A DNA stretch of 64,000 nt from Pseudorasbora parva (taxonomy: Eukaryota > Chordata > Actinopteri > Cypriniformes > Gobionidae). The stretch spans positions 16,538,933 through 16,602,932 of the forward strand of contig NC_090174.1 of assembly GCF_024679245.1 (NCBI RefSeq). The letters run 5' to 3'. The notes beneath the pieces are model-generated. The model saw only the letters and a program-made list of their open reading frames with translations. It was not told the origin of the DNA and did not search any database. Both the position numbers and the translations under genes were made by a program. Of the stretch, positions 8,644 through 20,524 are shown one piece after another; within the stretch, counting starts at the first letter, position 1; every line of letters starts with the position of its first letter.

Positions 8644-11600
8644 CTTCAGCATCCTGGAGGTAATCTCTCCAATAGGTGACCACTCGGTTTTCATTCACTC
8701 GTCTATTGCTTCCTGTCTCTGACCATCTGATTTCAAACAGCCCATCCATGATATCTGCTGAAAGGTTCCTTGAAGTGAAGCAGAGGGCAGCATGAAAGGC
8801 TTCTGGATGTTGCTGGATCTTCTGGAGCACTCCAAGTGTTTTCAAACCATCTCTAAACCTAAATATACCAAATTGAGACAGAAGATAATATAACACTCCA
8901 TTATTAAATAGTGTTCCGGTCATGTTTATCTTTACCTTCATGGATTTTTAGGTTGTTTGTCTTCCTACAATAGTTTGGGAAGTCAGTTTAAATCTAGACT
9001 CATTGGGGATTTAGTTGAGGATGGTGTTAAGTAGCACCAAATTAAATAACTAATCCATTTTTACTACAGAAATTAATCAATCAAAAACTTAATTTAGCTT
9101 TTCTTCTAAAGCTAAATGAATTTCCTATTATCACTGTAAAGCTGATTTGAGGCAATCTGTGTCGTAAAAAGCGCTATATAAATGAAGGTGACTTGACTTG
9201 TCAGTCACACGTTTCCTGTTTGACTTCCCCGTCACTCATCAGTTACCATAGACACTAATCCTCCAGCCAAGCTGCTCATAATTTTGTTAGTTTTGTCTGT
9301 CTTTAGTTCCTCTGTTTTCAGTCGTGAGTGTCGGTTGATGTTTGCTGCTGTTTAAACAGTTAAATGGACTGGTAAACCCCTGTCTGTTCTAGTGTTTATT
9401 GTTATTAAAACTTAGAATTGGATCCTATCTACCCTTATCTTCTTCTTATGACAGTCACTTAAACCCTTATTGCTACTACCGAGATAGACCTAAAAGAGTA
9501 GCTAAAAAAATTAACTTGCAAAAACACATTTTTGCCCAATAAACTAAGAGAGCATAGTATTCACTGAGACACATACCTTTCAAAGGGACCACGGACACGG
9601 TGAACCACTTGAAACATTAGAACATCCTCCAGTAACGGATTCTTGTCCATCAAACTTGTAAGAGGTCTTAAGCGGCCCGCATGAGACAAGTAATCTGTCA
9701 AAGATTCAGTAGATGTCTGAAGCTCCTCCACTGTTCTGGATTCAGAAATCTGGTTCCAAAAACAAACAAAACAAAAATTATAACTATATGCACAAACTAT
9801 ATATTTCTTCTTTTTTTTATTTACATCCAAAAGAAAAATATTCATAGCACGCCTTACAAAAAACAAAAAGAAATCGCAAATTGCACAAGTAGAAAACGTA
9901 AAAGTGTCCACAAACCCGTTTTAGTTTTTCGTAGAGTTCATTGTCTGCAATGTCCTCAATGACTGGTCTGCTCATCTCTGGTCCTTTAACTAAGCAGCTG
10001 AAAAGAGTTTCAGAGAGGAAACATGGCGGTGGGCCTCCATTAACCAGGCTGACAGCAATGGATCGACCAACAAAAAAATATCGGTCATCTCGCACAGCTG
10101 TAAAATGAGAATAAAAGTCCAATCAGGCAACTATCACTTTGTTACAATACTGTGGCTCAAAATAAATATTATAAAATGAATTCAGCAAATTCATTATTAC
10201 TATATTTTTACTGATTCAGTGCAATTCCTACCAAAGGAATCAAGGGCAAAGTTCAAGTGTCCCTCATGTCCCTCAAACATTTCAGAGTGAGATAGTGCTT
10301 CCATAAGTAACCTCAGAAATTCTCGTCGAGGTCCACCAAGATCAACAGCCTCTTCAGTTGTTCCTTTGTCGTCAGAGAACTTAATGCACATTGTGTGGTT
10401 AGGGTTATAGGACACTCTTCGAAAGCCTCAAATCTCTCCGTCAAGCACTGCAGCCCGATTTATGTTAAATTTGCAAATGCTTGTGTTTGCGATTTTTTCA
10501 TTAAGTTCTTTTAGTATTTCGCTAATGGAGGCATCTTCTTTGGGGCGTCTAAAATGACAATAACAGAAAAAAAACCTTTTTAAAAAATGAAACATTTCAA
10601 AATCCCATCTTAAAAATTTGTAGTAAAAAGTCACCTACTTAAAACAGCTCCTATTTGTTAGCTAACTGACCATGATGTGAAAAAGACTCACTCCTCTGAT
10701 GTCATCAAAAGTTCAGTAAAATGATCACTTTAAATTAAACATAATGCACTTACGTCTGGTCCTCCATACTGGCAATAATTCCCATGTACAATTCCTCATC
10801 TTCATCCTCATCTAAGGAGTCATTTATTAAGTTAATATAAGCCCCATAATCATTTTGCCAGCGCTTTGAGTTGGGGCTATTTGATTGTGACATTTCTTGT
10901 CGGCTGCTGGAAGAGGCTTGGGCATTTGATGGTTGTTCTTGTTCATCATTGGATATTTTCATGCCATGGGACTCTGTCATGGGTAGCTGCTCTATTGTGG
11001 TTTTGGTACTTCCTGAAATCAAGGTGGGATTCCCTGCCCTTTCTTTGTCTGACTTTGAGGAATGCCACTCATCATCTGAACCACCTCCCTCTACTGCCTC
11101 TTCCTCATAGTATTCTTCAGAATCTGAGGATTCTCCATTCACTGACTACAGAAACAAGTCAGTAGTGAAACTTCTGATCAGTGCTTTTGTGCACATTTGT
11201 GTGAAGTTAATGCCAAAACATAGGTCAAACTAAACTTTTAACCTTTTGGGAATACACTTAATTACAAAGTAAATTAAGTAAATGTATTTAAATTAATTCA
11301 GTTTAATGGGTTGTACTTACTTCAAGAGGCTCGGATGGTCTCAGATAAAGAGAAGCTCGTTTGAAAACCTTCTGAATCATATTGCCATCAAGCTTCTGGC
11401 CTTCATGGAATGTAGGAGCAACAAGTTTGTTTCCACAAGGCAAGAGGATTTCCAGACTGAAAGACAAAAAAAAAACAGGAGTAAAACTTTTATAATGTTT
11501 TATAAAATTTGATTAAACACTTGATTGTAAACACAACAGTTTTAGCATGAGATCAAGCTGGGCATTTTCAAACCTTAACTAACCTTAAAAAGTTGTAAAC

Positions 11601-11845
11601 ACCTGCATATGCACGATTACAAACCAACTTACCCCACACCACATGGAATTTTCCCTTTGAATGCCTCATGCATTTTATTCATGACTGTTCTGTAGTCCCA
11701 GGTTTTATCAAACTCAAAAGCACTAATTATATGGCCCTTTTCATACAACTTCTGCTTCGTCTTCTGCTTGACCACATTGTTTTCTCTGGGGTGTGTCAGA
11801 AGAATGATATCTTTATTATAAACCCGATGATACGGTGGTTTTGGC
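8644..11845 (-). pseudogene. HECT E3 ligase gene, exons 2-8 (inverted block)
   Basis: Minus-strand exons with consensus splice sites: 11633-11845, 11321-11456, 10754-11145, 10232-10548, 9916-10097, 9577-9749 and 8644-8858. Exons 2-3 encode a compact N-terminal domain (CGVG/LEILLPCGNK, VFKRASLYLRP). Exon 4 is an acidic, Ser-rich linker. Exons 5-8 are a HECT N-lobe (VSYNPNHTMCIKFSDD, GGPRREFLRLL, YFFVGRSIAVSLVNGGP), resembling the G2E3-like ligases abundant in fish. All phases agree. Exon 5 has an in-frame TGA at 10428-10430 where the frame resumes at once (GFRRVSYN), best explained by CGA to TGA. With exons 1 and 9 the model totals 2,160 bp, i.e. 719 codons plus the terminal stop. Confidence 0.85.
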
Positions 11846-12120
11846 CTGGAAAAAAAAAAAGACAAAAATTGTTACATTTCATAAAAGTGCTATTAGTTGT
11901 AACCCCTCATTTTATATATCAGAAAACGTTAAGACCTGCCCCTAAACCTACCCAACAAACACACACACTGCCCCTAAACCTACCCAACACACACACACTG
12001 CCAGTATGATTTATTAGCTTTTGTACCCATGGGGACCTCAATTTAGGTCCCCACAGTGACACTTGTCCCCGTGAGTCTGTGTGCATTCAGAGTGAAGTCC
12101 CCACCAGGCTAGAAAAACAT

Positions 12121-12160
<40 letters not shown>

Positions 12161-12329
12161 GCATAGATTTAAACTCTTAAGATTACACTCACAGACTCTA
12201 CCTCACACACCTGTACTCAAACTCACACACTCAGACACTGATTAGTGTTTAGTGTAAACCACTACATACAGTATTAGTTTTTAAACTTGTCAGCATGGTT
12301 AATGGTTTTCTATGCTACGTTTCCATCAG
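11846..12329. other. Intron remnant with the right inversion breakpoint and (CA)n
   Basis: Non-coding. Carries a (CA)n tract at 12123-12156, opposite in orientation to the (TG)n tract at 8080-8160, plus a short duplicated CCCCTAAACCTACCCAACA segment near 11939-11989. The right breakpoint of the HECT inversion lies here. Confidence 0.6.
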
Positions 12330-12568
12330 AGGAGGAAGGGCCAACAAATCTGGAGGATATTTTAACATTTGCAACCGGATCGAATGTGGTGCCACCCATT
12401 GGTTTTTCTCCTAAGCCCTCTCTGGAATTTCTTCACAATGAAGGAAAATATCCAGTAGCCAACACCTGCATCAACTGCCTTCGACTCCCAATCCACAAAA
12501 GTTATGAAGACTTCAAAAACAACATGGACTTTGGGATCCAAAATACTCAAGGTTTTGGAATGGAGTAG
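12330..12568 (+). pseudogene. HECT E3 ligase gene, last exon (catalytic C-lobe)
   Basis: The exon follows TTTCCATCAG and reads EEEGPTNLEDILTFATGS, then PPIGFSPKP and NTCINCLRLP, ending in a TAG after QGFGME. NTC is the catalytic cysteine site of HECT ligases (usual form TCFNxLxLP), here with Ile-Asn-Cys after the Cys. HECT ligases form a thioester with ubiquitin on this Cys before transferring it to a substrate. The exon lies on plus while the rest of the HECT domain is on minus, yet its phase (first two bases complete a Glu codon) fits exon 8 exactly. Confidence 0.85.
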
Positions 12569-13252
12569 AGGCATGAAACCATTTGTTCCTTGGTTTTGTT
12601 GAGCCAAAAGTGTACTGTTTATACTGCAGGTATGTGAAGACAATTTTGTGTTACTATAAGAATTTGGTTATGTTAGAGGCACACTGCCCTGTTAAATTTT
12701 ATATCCAAGCCTCTGAACAGGCATGCACTTATTCTGTATTATTTAGCATTTTTAGTTCAGTAGATTACAAGTGAATAAAAACCTGTGAGAGTTAGCCTCG
12801 TTAAATTGTGTTTATTGTTGGCCTGTGCAATTTAGTTATTTGACTAAACACTTTAAGACAACAACACAACTTTTCATTTGCACAACTTAAATTTGCACTA
12901 CTATGCACTTTAACCTTTGTAAGTGAAGATGCAAATGTATATTTTGTTAAAACAAATGTTACATGTCCTGAGGCTCTTGACATCTTTATTATGGTACAAT
13001 AAGCATTTAATTAAATTAACATAATGAACATGACATTTTCCTTGTGTATTTTGAAAGTTTTAGTTTTTTTAAACTATTCAACATGGTGCCTAAGAGATTG
13101 CACTTGACTTTAAGGGACTTGCAAAAACAAATGTACAATTACTGTCTTGTTTCAAGAAAATGCACAAGAGCCAAAAAAAATGTCAATTCCGTGATTACCA
13201 TCATCTTGCAAAGGATCAAACATCTGATGGATTTCATTCAGGGTAGTGTCGT
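12569..13252. terminator. Convergent 3' region of HECT and integrase genes with polyadenylation signals
   Basis: Plus-strand AATAAA at 12774-12779, about 205 bp after the HECT stop, is the probable HECT poly(A) signal. Minus-strand AATAAA complements (TTTATT) at 12985-12990 and 12807-12812 could serve the integrase gene, whose frame ends at 13253. No further coding signal. Confidence 0.6.
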
Positions 13253-13700
13253 TTACATGAAAAGTGTTTTCAGGAATTGCAACTTTGCTGAGCATATCTT
13301 CTGCCAAGTGTCCAGTGTCAACATTATTGAAGAGTCATTTGTGTCAAATACACTGTTCACTGCCATGTTATTCTGTCCAACACGACAAATCACTCCTCTG
13401 TACCACAATTGCAAAGGTGTCATGTGTCTTTCTGTAGATAAAGCGTGGTTATTCCACTGGTTAGTAAATTCCCTCGCAGCCCTTTGGATTCGTGGCATGT
13501 AAACATAATGTAAGCCAAACAGGTGCAGTTCAGACAGTGAATCAAGAATAAATTGATTCTCCATGAAACTGAACAAGTCTGAGTAGTAGTATGACACCAC
13601 ACGGTTAAGTTCACCCCAAAGCCTCTCTATCTGCTGATTGTGAACACTGCGTCCTGCTATAATACTTCCCCTGTTCAGTCCTCTTCTTCTCAGCATGAAT
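13253..13700 (-). pseudogene. Integrase/transposase of the transposon, C-terminal exon
   Basis: The exon starts after an AG acceptor at 13701-13702 and encodes FMLRRRGLNRGS, then AGRSVHNQQIERLWGEL and HLFGLHYVYMPRIQRA. This is the end of the rve-type core found in a large family of fish proteins annotated as integrase core domain proteins. The Glu in QQIERLW is the third catalytic acid. The exon closes with a stop at 13253 and looks intact, but the preceding exon with the first two Asp residues is absent from this copy, so no active enzyme can be made. Confidence 0.85.
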
Positions 13701-14566
<866 letters not shown>

Positions 14567-15295
14567 CATACTTCATTAGGACCTCCGACACTGTAAATTC
14601 TGCGACGAATGGCTTGCCTACATCGAAAGCATCGTCTGACAGGGTCAATTTCCTGCAGAATTTGGCGGACCCTCCACCGCTGAATGCGGAATCCCCTTGA
14701 GTGAAGACTTCCCCTCACATATGTTTCACCAGCATTTGGAGTGTTCTCTAGAATTTGCCTAATGATTAAAGTCAGATTCTCATCTGGCAATGAGCTGTAT
14801 TCATTTGATGGAATAGAAAGACGTTGCCTGTGACGGAATAAAGTTCGCCGGTCTATTCCAAACAGTAAAGATATTCCCTGCCAGTTATAACCCAAATGCA
14901 AGCAGTGGTTAATCTGATCTGTTGTCAAATCATACCGTGGGCGACCAACAGTGCCACTGAATTGTTGGCGGAACAATGCAATTGTCGGTGTCTTGTAGTA
15001 TTTGGCTGTCAAACTGCTGCAGAATTAAATTGAGATTATTATATAATGACTCTAGAAAAATAATGCATTCTTCAGACCCCTGGCCTCCCGCACGAGTAAC
15101 TACATTCGTAATTGAACGAACTGTCCATGCATGGTGCTCTAGTTCAGTAAAGTATGGGATTACAGGGTCAGTTTGTAAACATTCTTGGCACTGAAGGACA
15201 CGCAAATTTTTTTTTAAAATTTCGTCAGAGTCAATAACACACGAGTGATCACATACGAAAAAGCCTATTGTAAAGAATATCAACAAATACTTCAT
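14567..15295 (-). pseudogene. Integrase/transposase of the transposon, N-terminal exon (frameshifted)
   Basis: The first frame opens at an ATG at 15295, just inside the right TIR, and contains CQECLQTDPVIPYF and AGGQGSEECI. Near 15010 the reading moves one frame over and continues as a helix-turn-helix DNA-binding region (GRPRYDLTTDQINHCL, WQGISLLFGIDRRTLFRHRQ), then NAGETYVRG and QRWRVRQILQEIDP. It ends at EVW with donor GTATGT. The family normally continues with HIDGNHK and DGYSR, bearing the catalytic Asp residues. That exon is missing here. The frame change near 15010 is probably a small indel, although an unrecognised intron is possible. Confidence 0.8.
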
Positions 15296-15345
15296 TCTTT
15301 AAAAAAGTTTGGAAGGAGCCACAAATGGAGACTATTTAACCTAAA

Positions 15346-15884
15346 ACTTCCGGTTGCAATGAAACGACTTCCGGTCACACTAAAATGTTTTTGCTCTCTC
15401 ACGCGTGTGTTTCAAGGTGCAGCAGAACAGTACGTGGGCAATTACAGGTTATATGCAAGGACTCCCTGTAACCGCGTGTGTTTCATATGTGCCCAAATAT
15501 ATGTTAGTCTGCGCAGTGTATGCGCAAGTGTTTCAGTGTGTGTACGCAAGTTTTTCAGTGTGAGCACAAGTTTTTCAGTGTGTATGCGCAAGTGTTTCAG
15601 TGTGTGAGCGCAAGTGTTTCAGTGTGTGTGCGCAAGTATTTCAGTATGTGCGCAAGTATTTCAGTGTGTGTGCGCAAGTGTTTCAGTGTGTGTGCGTAAG
15701 TGTTTCAGTGTGTGTGCGCAAGTATTTCAGTGTGTGCGCGCAAGTGTTTCAGTGTGTGTGCGCAAGTATTTCAGTGTGTGTGTGTGTAAGTATTTCAGTG
15801 TGTGTGTGTGTGTGAGCGCAAGTGTTTTAATGCACGCGCGAGTATTTCAGTGTGCGCGCAAGTGTTTCAATGTGTTTAGTCCCA
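15346..15884. repeat. Right TIR of the HECT/integrase transposon
   Basis: Complement of the left TIR: ETS-like sites at 15346-15353 and 15367-15374, GCAGCAGAACAGTACGTGGG, GGTTATATGCAAGGACTCC (uninterrupted here), then the CAAGTRTTTCAG array (about 15500-15875) and the terminus GTTTAGTCCCA. It shows what the left repeat looked like before the solo LTR inserted. Confidence 0.85.
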
Positions 15885-17316
15885 TTCGGCCTCGCATACA
15901 CTCTTAGAAATGAAGCATGGGTGTAGTTTAATTTAAATACTAGTTTTATGTTAAAATTACTAAAAGTATTATGTTTATATAGTAAAAATAAGCAAGTTTC
16001 ATTGCATTAAATTAATTGTATAACATTTCAAGTCTACTAAATGTCACAGATTCAAACCAACTTAACCAGATCATTTTAAACCAACTAGTGGTTGAAGATT
16101 GTCCCAAAGCACTTTCCGTATTTGCAATTTCGCACCATATTTCGCACATGCACTGGACGACGCATCCATTTTTGACCTGCCCTCGGACAACTTTTGCAAA
16201 TCCGTTATCATCCATAAATTATTTGGTAAGTAGAACATTTTTGTAGTCATATATTTTACAATTGTACATTTGTGAAATGTTTTTTGTGCTTAGTAGTGTA
16301 GCTAGAAAGAGACTCTGGGTGTGCCACATTTATTGTCAGTTTACTGTGCAAAATTATGGGTTAGGCCTTGTGTCAGGCTGTCCATCAAGCCGAGTTTTTT
16401 TGCTAAAAAAAAAATTAAGAAAGGAGCTTTAGCTCGCAAATTATCTGTTTATCATAGATGGTTTATATGCGCGGCAAAGATCTCTGGGGAGCTGCTGGGG
16501 TCACAGTCAGCTGCTGTTTGGTTGGCAGTCTAAATGTCGGCAGATATATTTTAACAAAATTAATTTAAAATGTAAATTATACATTTTAATATTTTTAGCA
16601 TTGTTGCACCATATATTGGATTCTTATTTCTGTGCTCCTGGCCCTGAGAGTCTCATCTAGAATGTTCAGTGGCGTCACAGAACTGCCAGATTCAAACAGC
16701 TTTCGCGCGTTGGCTGGCACTGAGCCAGAGACTGACGCGCTCAGCGCTTGTCATTTATCCCAATTAATATGCAGTGTTTTCAACCACATAATGTTTATTT
16801 TAGGTTTCATACATTTAAATATAAATAATCACTTGTAAAACAATGCATTGGTAGTTTGCAAAATACACACTGATGGAAGCAGCAAAAACTATCTAATCAA
16901 ATGTAATTTGCCGACTGCGTTTTATTCATATATCAGACAGACATAGCAGAACAATAAAGTTTGCTCTATTCTTCGTCCAGTTCAACAGCCACTTACTTTT
17001 ATATATTTCGCGAGAAACTGGGGAATTCAAGTGCTGTAACGCTATGTTAAATCCGGCTGACAGGACTCTGCAGCGCTCATCTCGTTATAGATCAAGATAA
17101 TTTATAAAGGTAAAAACCTTTATAAATTAAAGGTAGATAACGAAGACTCAGAATATCAGATAGTTGAAATTACCGAAATATTAGAATTCTGTGTAGTTAT
17201 TTTAGTTTAGGTTAGTTGTGTTGTAATTTAGCTTTAAACAATGCGCTTTTTCTATTTTTATTGATATTTAACATTAGCCTAATATAACACATGGCTTAGC
17301 CATGTTCTTTTTTAAT

Positions 17317-17388
<72 letters not shown>

Positions 17389-17599
17389 CTCCAGTAAGCT
17401 AAAGTTTTAAACTAGTATTGTTCTTGTTTAGTTTTTTTAAAATCCATAATAGTATTAAATTAGTGCTGCTGTCTGTTATTAAGTGGGCATACACTGCACC
17501 CATCATGAGATGAGCCAGTCAGTGGGTCAAATATAATTGCTATAGATTTGGAAGGGATTCTGTATCATTAACACTTTCATGTCTTTTTTTAGGCTCTGA
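15885..17599. other. 5' region of the outer element, non-coding, with (AT)n
   Basis: About 1.7 kb upstream of the Tnp2-like gene without a convincing ORF. Contains (AT)n at 17319-17387. TTTTTTTTAG just before GCTCTGAATG at 17590-17602 looks like a splice acceptor, implying an upstream non-coding first exon that I could not place. Confidence 0.6.
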
Positions 17600-20287
17600 A
17601 TGTGGAGGTGCAAACAGTGTCCTGAAAGTGAACCTACAAGGTACAAATTACTAAAACACTATAAATTAATCCATGGCCATCATGGTCAGGGACACTCCAG
17701 ATATCCATGCACATACTATGAATGCCCATGCTCATTCAAAACATGGAATGCACTTAAAACTCATTTGAGTCGATGTCATGTTGATGTTTTACATTTAAGG
17801 ACTGCAGAACAAGCAATATTGAAATGCCCTTTGTGTCCAGGAAGTGAAATAGCATCTAGTACAGATTACTTTTCTCATGTAAACAACCATCTGAGGAGTT
17901 ATGAAACAGTAACTTGTATGTTTGAAAATTGTTGTTTTCAAACCAATATATATGCTACTTTCAAATCCCATAAGAATAGGAAGCATGCACATTGCACTAT
18001 AAAAGACTTCAAAGTTGGACTATTGAAAGGATGTGATACAAATGCTGAGCATCAACTATCTGAAACGCATTCAACTGCTGAAATTGCTTCCGATTTAGAT
18101 TGCGACAATTTGATTGAAGCTGAGGCAGAAAATGAGAACTTGCAAGACACAATAATTAAAAAATTGGCATCAGTCCTTCTGAAATTGGAGACTTTTTCAC
18201 ATGTACCAAGCTCTACAATTGACGAGTTACTTGAAGAGTTGCATTTCATTTTTACCTCTGCTGCAGTGCCTGTATCACACAGTACAGCTTTTGACATTTT
18301 CAATAAGCATAACCTTCAGGTTAATCAGTTAATAATTAATGAACTCATCTTAGCCATTTCTACCAACAATCCTTTGGTAATAGCTATAGCTAAGGGTGGT
18401 CCATTAGCCTCAGCCTTCAAACGTAAACAGTACTATAAAGAAAACTTTAAGGTTGTGGAACCTGTTGAGTATGTACTAGAGGCAAGGTCCAATAAAACCT
18501 TTCAGTACATTCCCTTACTGAATTCTCTACAGCAGCTACTTGGACGTAAAGATATAGTTGATAAGCTTCTTGATAATCATGCAGTTTCTTCTGCAAATGT
18601 AGACCACTATGCGTCTTTTCAGGACGGCGAGTACCACAAAAACAACCCTTTCTTTTCAGGTGATGATTTAAGGATTAGCTTATGTTTGTACATCGACGAC
18701 TTTGAGGTTTGTAATCCGTTGGGAACTTCACGCAAAAAACACAAACTGTGTGCAGTCTACTGGATTTTAGGTAACTTGCCTCCTGGTAGCAGCTCAGTCC
18801 TGTCCTCAATCTACCTAGCATTGTTGTGCAAAAGTGATCATGTTAAAGCTTATGGCTACAAAAAAATATTTGAGCCTTTATTGCATGATATAGTGACTTT
18901 GGAGCAGCAAGGACTTTTTATTCCACAACTTGGGTCATTTATCAAGGGCACAGTACAATGCGTTGTTGCGGATAATCTGGGGGCTCATGGGCTAGCTGGA
19001 TTTGTCGAGAGTTTTTCGGGAAAATATTTCTGTCGGTTTTGTACAGCTCAGAATTGTGACATTCAGAGGAACGAAGTGAAATCCGGGGTATTTGAGCGTA
19101 GAACCAACGAAGTTCATCAGCTTCACGTAAAGACGGCTCAAGAAAAAGGGGAAAGCTGCTTTGGTGTAAAAACGTCTTGTGTTTTAACTGACAGTCTGTC
19201 TCACTTTAATGTGACAAGTGGTTACCCCCCAGATATTGTCCACGATCTGTTTGAGGGCATAGTTCCTGTAGAACTAGCACGGTGCATTAATGTGCTTTTG
19301 TCTAAGAAGTTCTTCACTCTTGAACACCTTAATAATCTTATCCATTCTTTTCCCTATAAAGAGGGGGATAAAACAAACCGCCCTCATTTGCTACCTAAAA
19401 CTTTTCAAAAGAAACGCACAGTGGGTGGCAATGCCCACGAAAACTGGTGTCTTCTTCGATTACTTCCTTTTATCATTGGTAAACTTGTTCCAACTGATGA
19501 ACCTGCTTGGCAGGTGATTTTGGATTTAAAGGATATTGCTGAATTGGTTGTTGCCCCTGTTCATTGTCTAGAATCGATTGCATATTTGGAGTGCAAAATC
19601 TCAGAGCATCGAGAACGTTATCAGGAACTCTTTCCTGAACAGAAGTTGTTGCCTAAACATCATTTTCTGGAACACTATCCAGAAATGATTAAATGTTTTG
19701 GTCCACTCGTGTCATTATGGACTATGCGGTTTGAGGCCAAACACAGCTTTTTTAAGCAAGTTGTTAGGCATTTACATAACTTCAGGAACATAACTCTGTC
19801 ATTAGCTACAAAGCATCAGTTAATGGTTTCCTATAATATGCTTTGTCCTGACAATGAAAAGCCCTCCTTGGATGTTGCGAAAGTTTCAAAAGTCCCCATT
19901 GATGTCCTTAATGAGGATGTATTGAACACAATTACCCAGACATACCCTGACATCACTGATGTAAACCTTGCCCAAAGTGTCACTGTTATTGGCATAAACT
20001 ACAAAAAAGGTATGATAGTTGTGCATGGATCATGTGGGGGTCTTCCAGAATTTTCTGAAATACTTCAGCTGTGCATTGTAAAAGATGATTTGATTTTCAT
20101 TGTTAAAAAACTTAACTCATGGTACAGAGAGCACTATCGAGCTTATGAGTTACATCCAACAAGAGAGCTTGCAGCTGTTGGTTTGAAGGAGCTTGCTGAC
20201 CAGTGTCCTTTGGCTGACTACAAAGTTGGATCCCTACGAATGGTGACTTTAAAAAGATTTGTACATGTGAAAGGTAAACATTTTTAA
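17600..20287 (+). CDS. C2H2 zinc-finger / Tnp2-like DDE transposase (895 aa)
   Basis: A single open exon. Residues 1-130 hold four C2H2-type fingers: WRCKQCP...HYKLIH, YPCTYYECPC...HLSRCH, LKCPLCPG...HVNNH, VTCMFENCC...HKNRKH. The central part resembles Tnp2/CACTA-type or KDZ-type transposases: LYIDDFEVCNPLG (Asp near 366), WILGNLPPGS, VVADNLGAHGLAG (Asp near 458), a CRFC knuckle (near 478), HDLFEG (548) and RFEAKHSFFK (Glu near 712), giving a plausible D-D-E set. I infer it is the transposase of the 37.8-kb unit. The reading ends VKGKHF at a stop overlapping a splice donor (AAAG|GTAAAC at about 20275). Splicing there to 20513 would add Glu and stop, placing the next gene's ATG 7 bp downstream on the same mRNA. 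Confidence 0.75.
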   Translation: MWRCKQCPESEPTRYKLLKHYKLIHGHHGQGHSRYPCTYYECPCSFKTWNALKTHLSRCHVDVLHLRTAEQAILKCPLCPGSEIASSTDYFSHVNNHLRSYETVTCMFENCCFQTNIYATFKSHKNRKHAHCTIKDFKVGLLKGCDTNAEHQLSETHSTAEIASDLDCDNLIEAEAENENLQDTIIKKLASVLLKLETFSHVPSSTIDELLEELHFIFTSAAVPVSHSTAFDIFNKHNLQVNQLIINELILAISTNNPLVIAIAKGGPLASAFKRKQYYKENFKVVEPVEYVLEARSNKTFQYIPLLNSLQQLLGRKDIVDKLLDNHAVSSANVDHYASFQDGEYHKNNPFFSGDDLRISLCLYIDDFEVCNPLGTSRKKHKLCAVYWILGNLPPGSSSVLSSIYLALLCKSDHVKAYGYKKIFEPLLHDIVTLEQQGLFIPQLGSFIKGTVQCVVADNLGAHGLAGFVESFSGKYFCRFCTAQNCDIQRNEVKSGVFERRTNEVHQLHVKTAQEKGESCFGVKTSCVLTDSLSHFNVTSGYPPDIVHDLFEGIVPVELARCINVLLSKKFFTLEHLNNLIHSFPYKEGDKTNRPHLLPKTFQKKRTVGGNAHENWCLLRLLPFIIGKLVPTDEPAWQVILDLKDIAELVVAPVHCLESIAYLECKISEHRERYQELFPEQKLLPKHHFLEHYPEMIKCFGPLVSLWTMRFEAKHSFFKQVVRHLHNFRNITLSLATKHQLMVSYNMLCPDNEKPSLDVAKVSKVPIDVLNEDVLNTITQTYPDITDVNLAQSVTVIGINYKKGMIVVHGSCGGLPEFSEILQLCIVKDDLIFIVKKLNSWYREHYRAYELHPTRELAAVGLKELADQCPLADYKVGSLRMVTLKRFVHVKGKHF

Positions 20288-20524
20288 AATTGTATGTGTA
20301 GGCTCTACTTTTCTAATCAATTGGTTAATCATATAATGTTGTGTTGCAAAAGTGTGCTCAAATTCATAATACAATAACGAATGACATGAATTACAATTTA
20401 TTATTACATAGGGCTATCATAAAAGATATGTTAATCGGGGAAAAAACGAGGCATATAGGCCTTTTGAGACAAAGGGAATTATTCTTAAAGAAACTTTCCT
20501 TTTGTTTTGCAGAATGAATTCAAG

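Noticed and set aside
10866..11165. Plus-strand frames overlapping the acidic HECT exon
   Set aside because: Antisense shadows of the Ser/Asp/Glu-rich linker exon, which has splice sites and phase support on minus.
15220..15295. Signal peptide at the start of the integrase frame (MKYLLIFFTIGFF)
   Set aside because: The hydrophobic start does not fit a nuclear transposase; it is more likely that the true start lies further in or that this is chance. Kept only as the start of the open frame.
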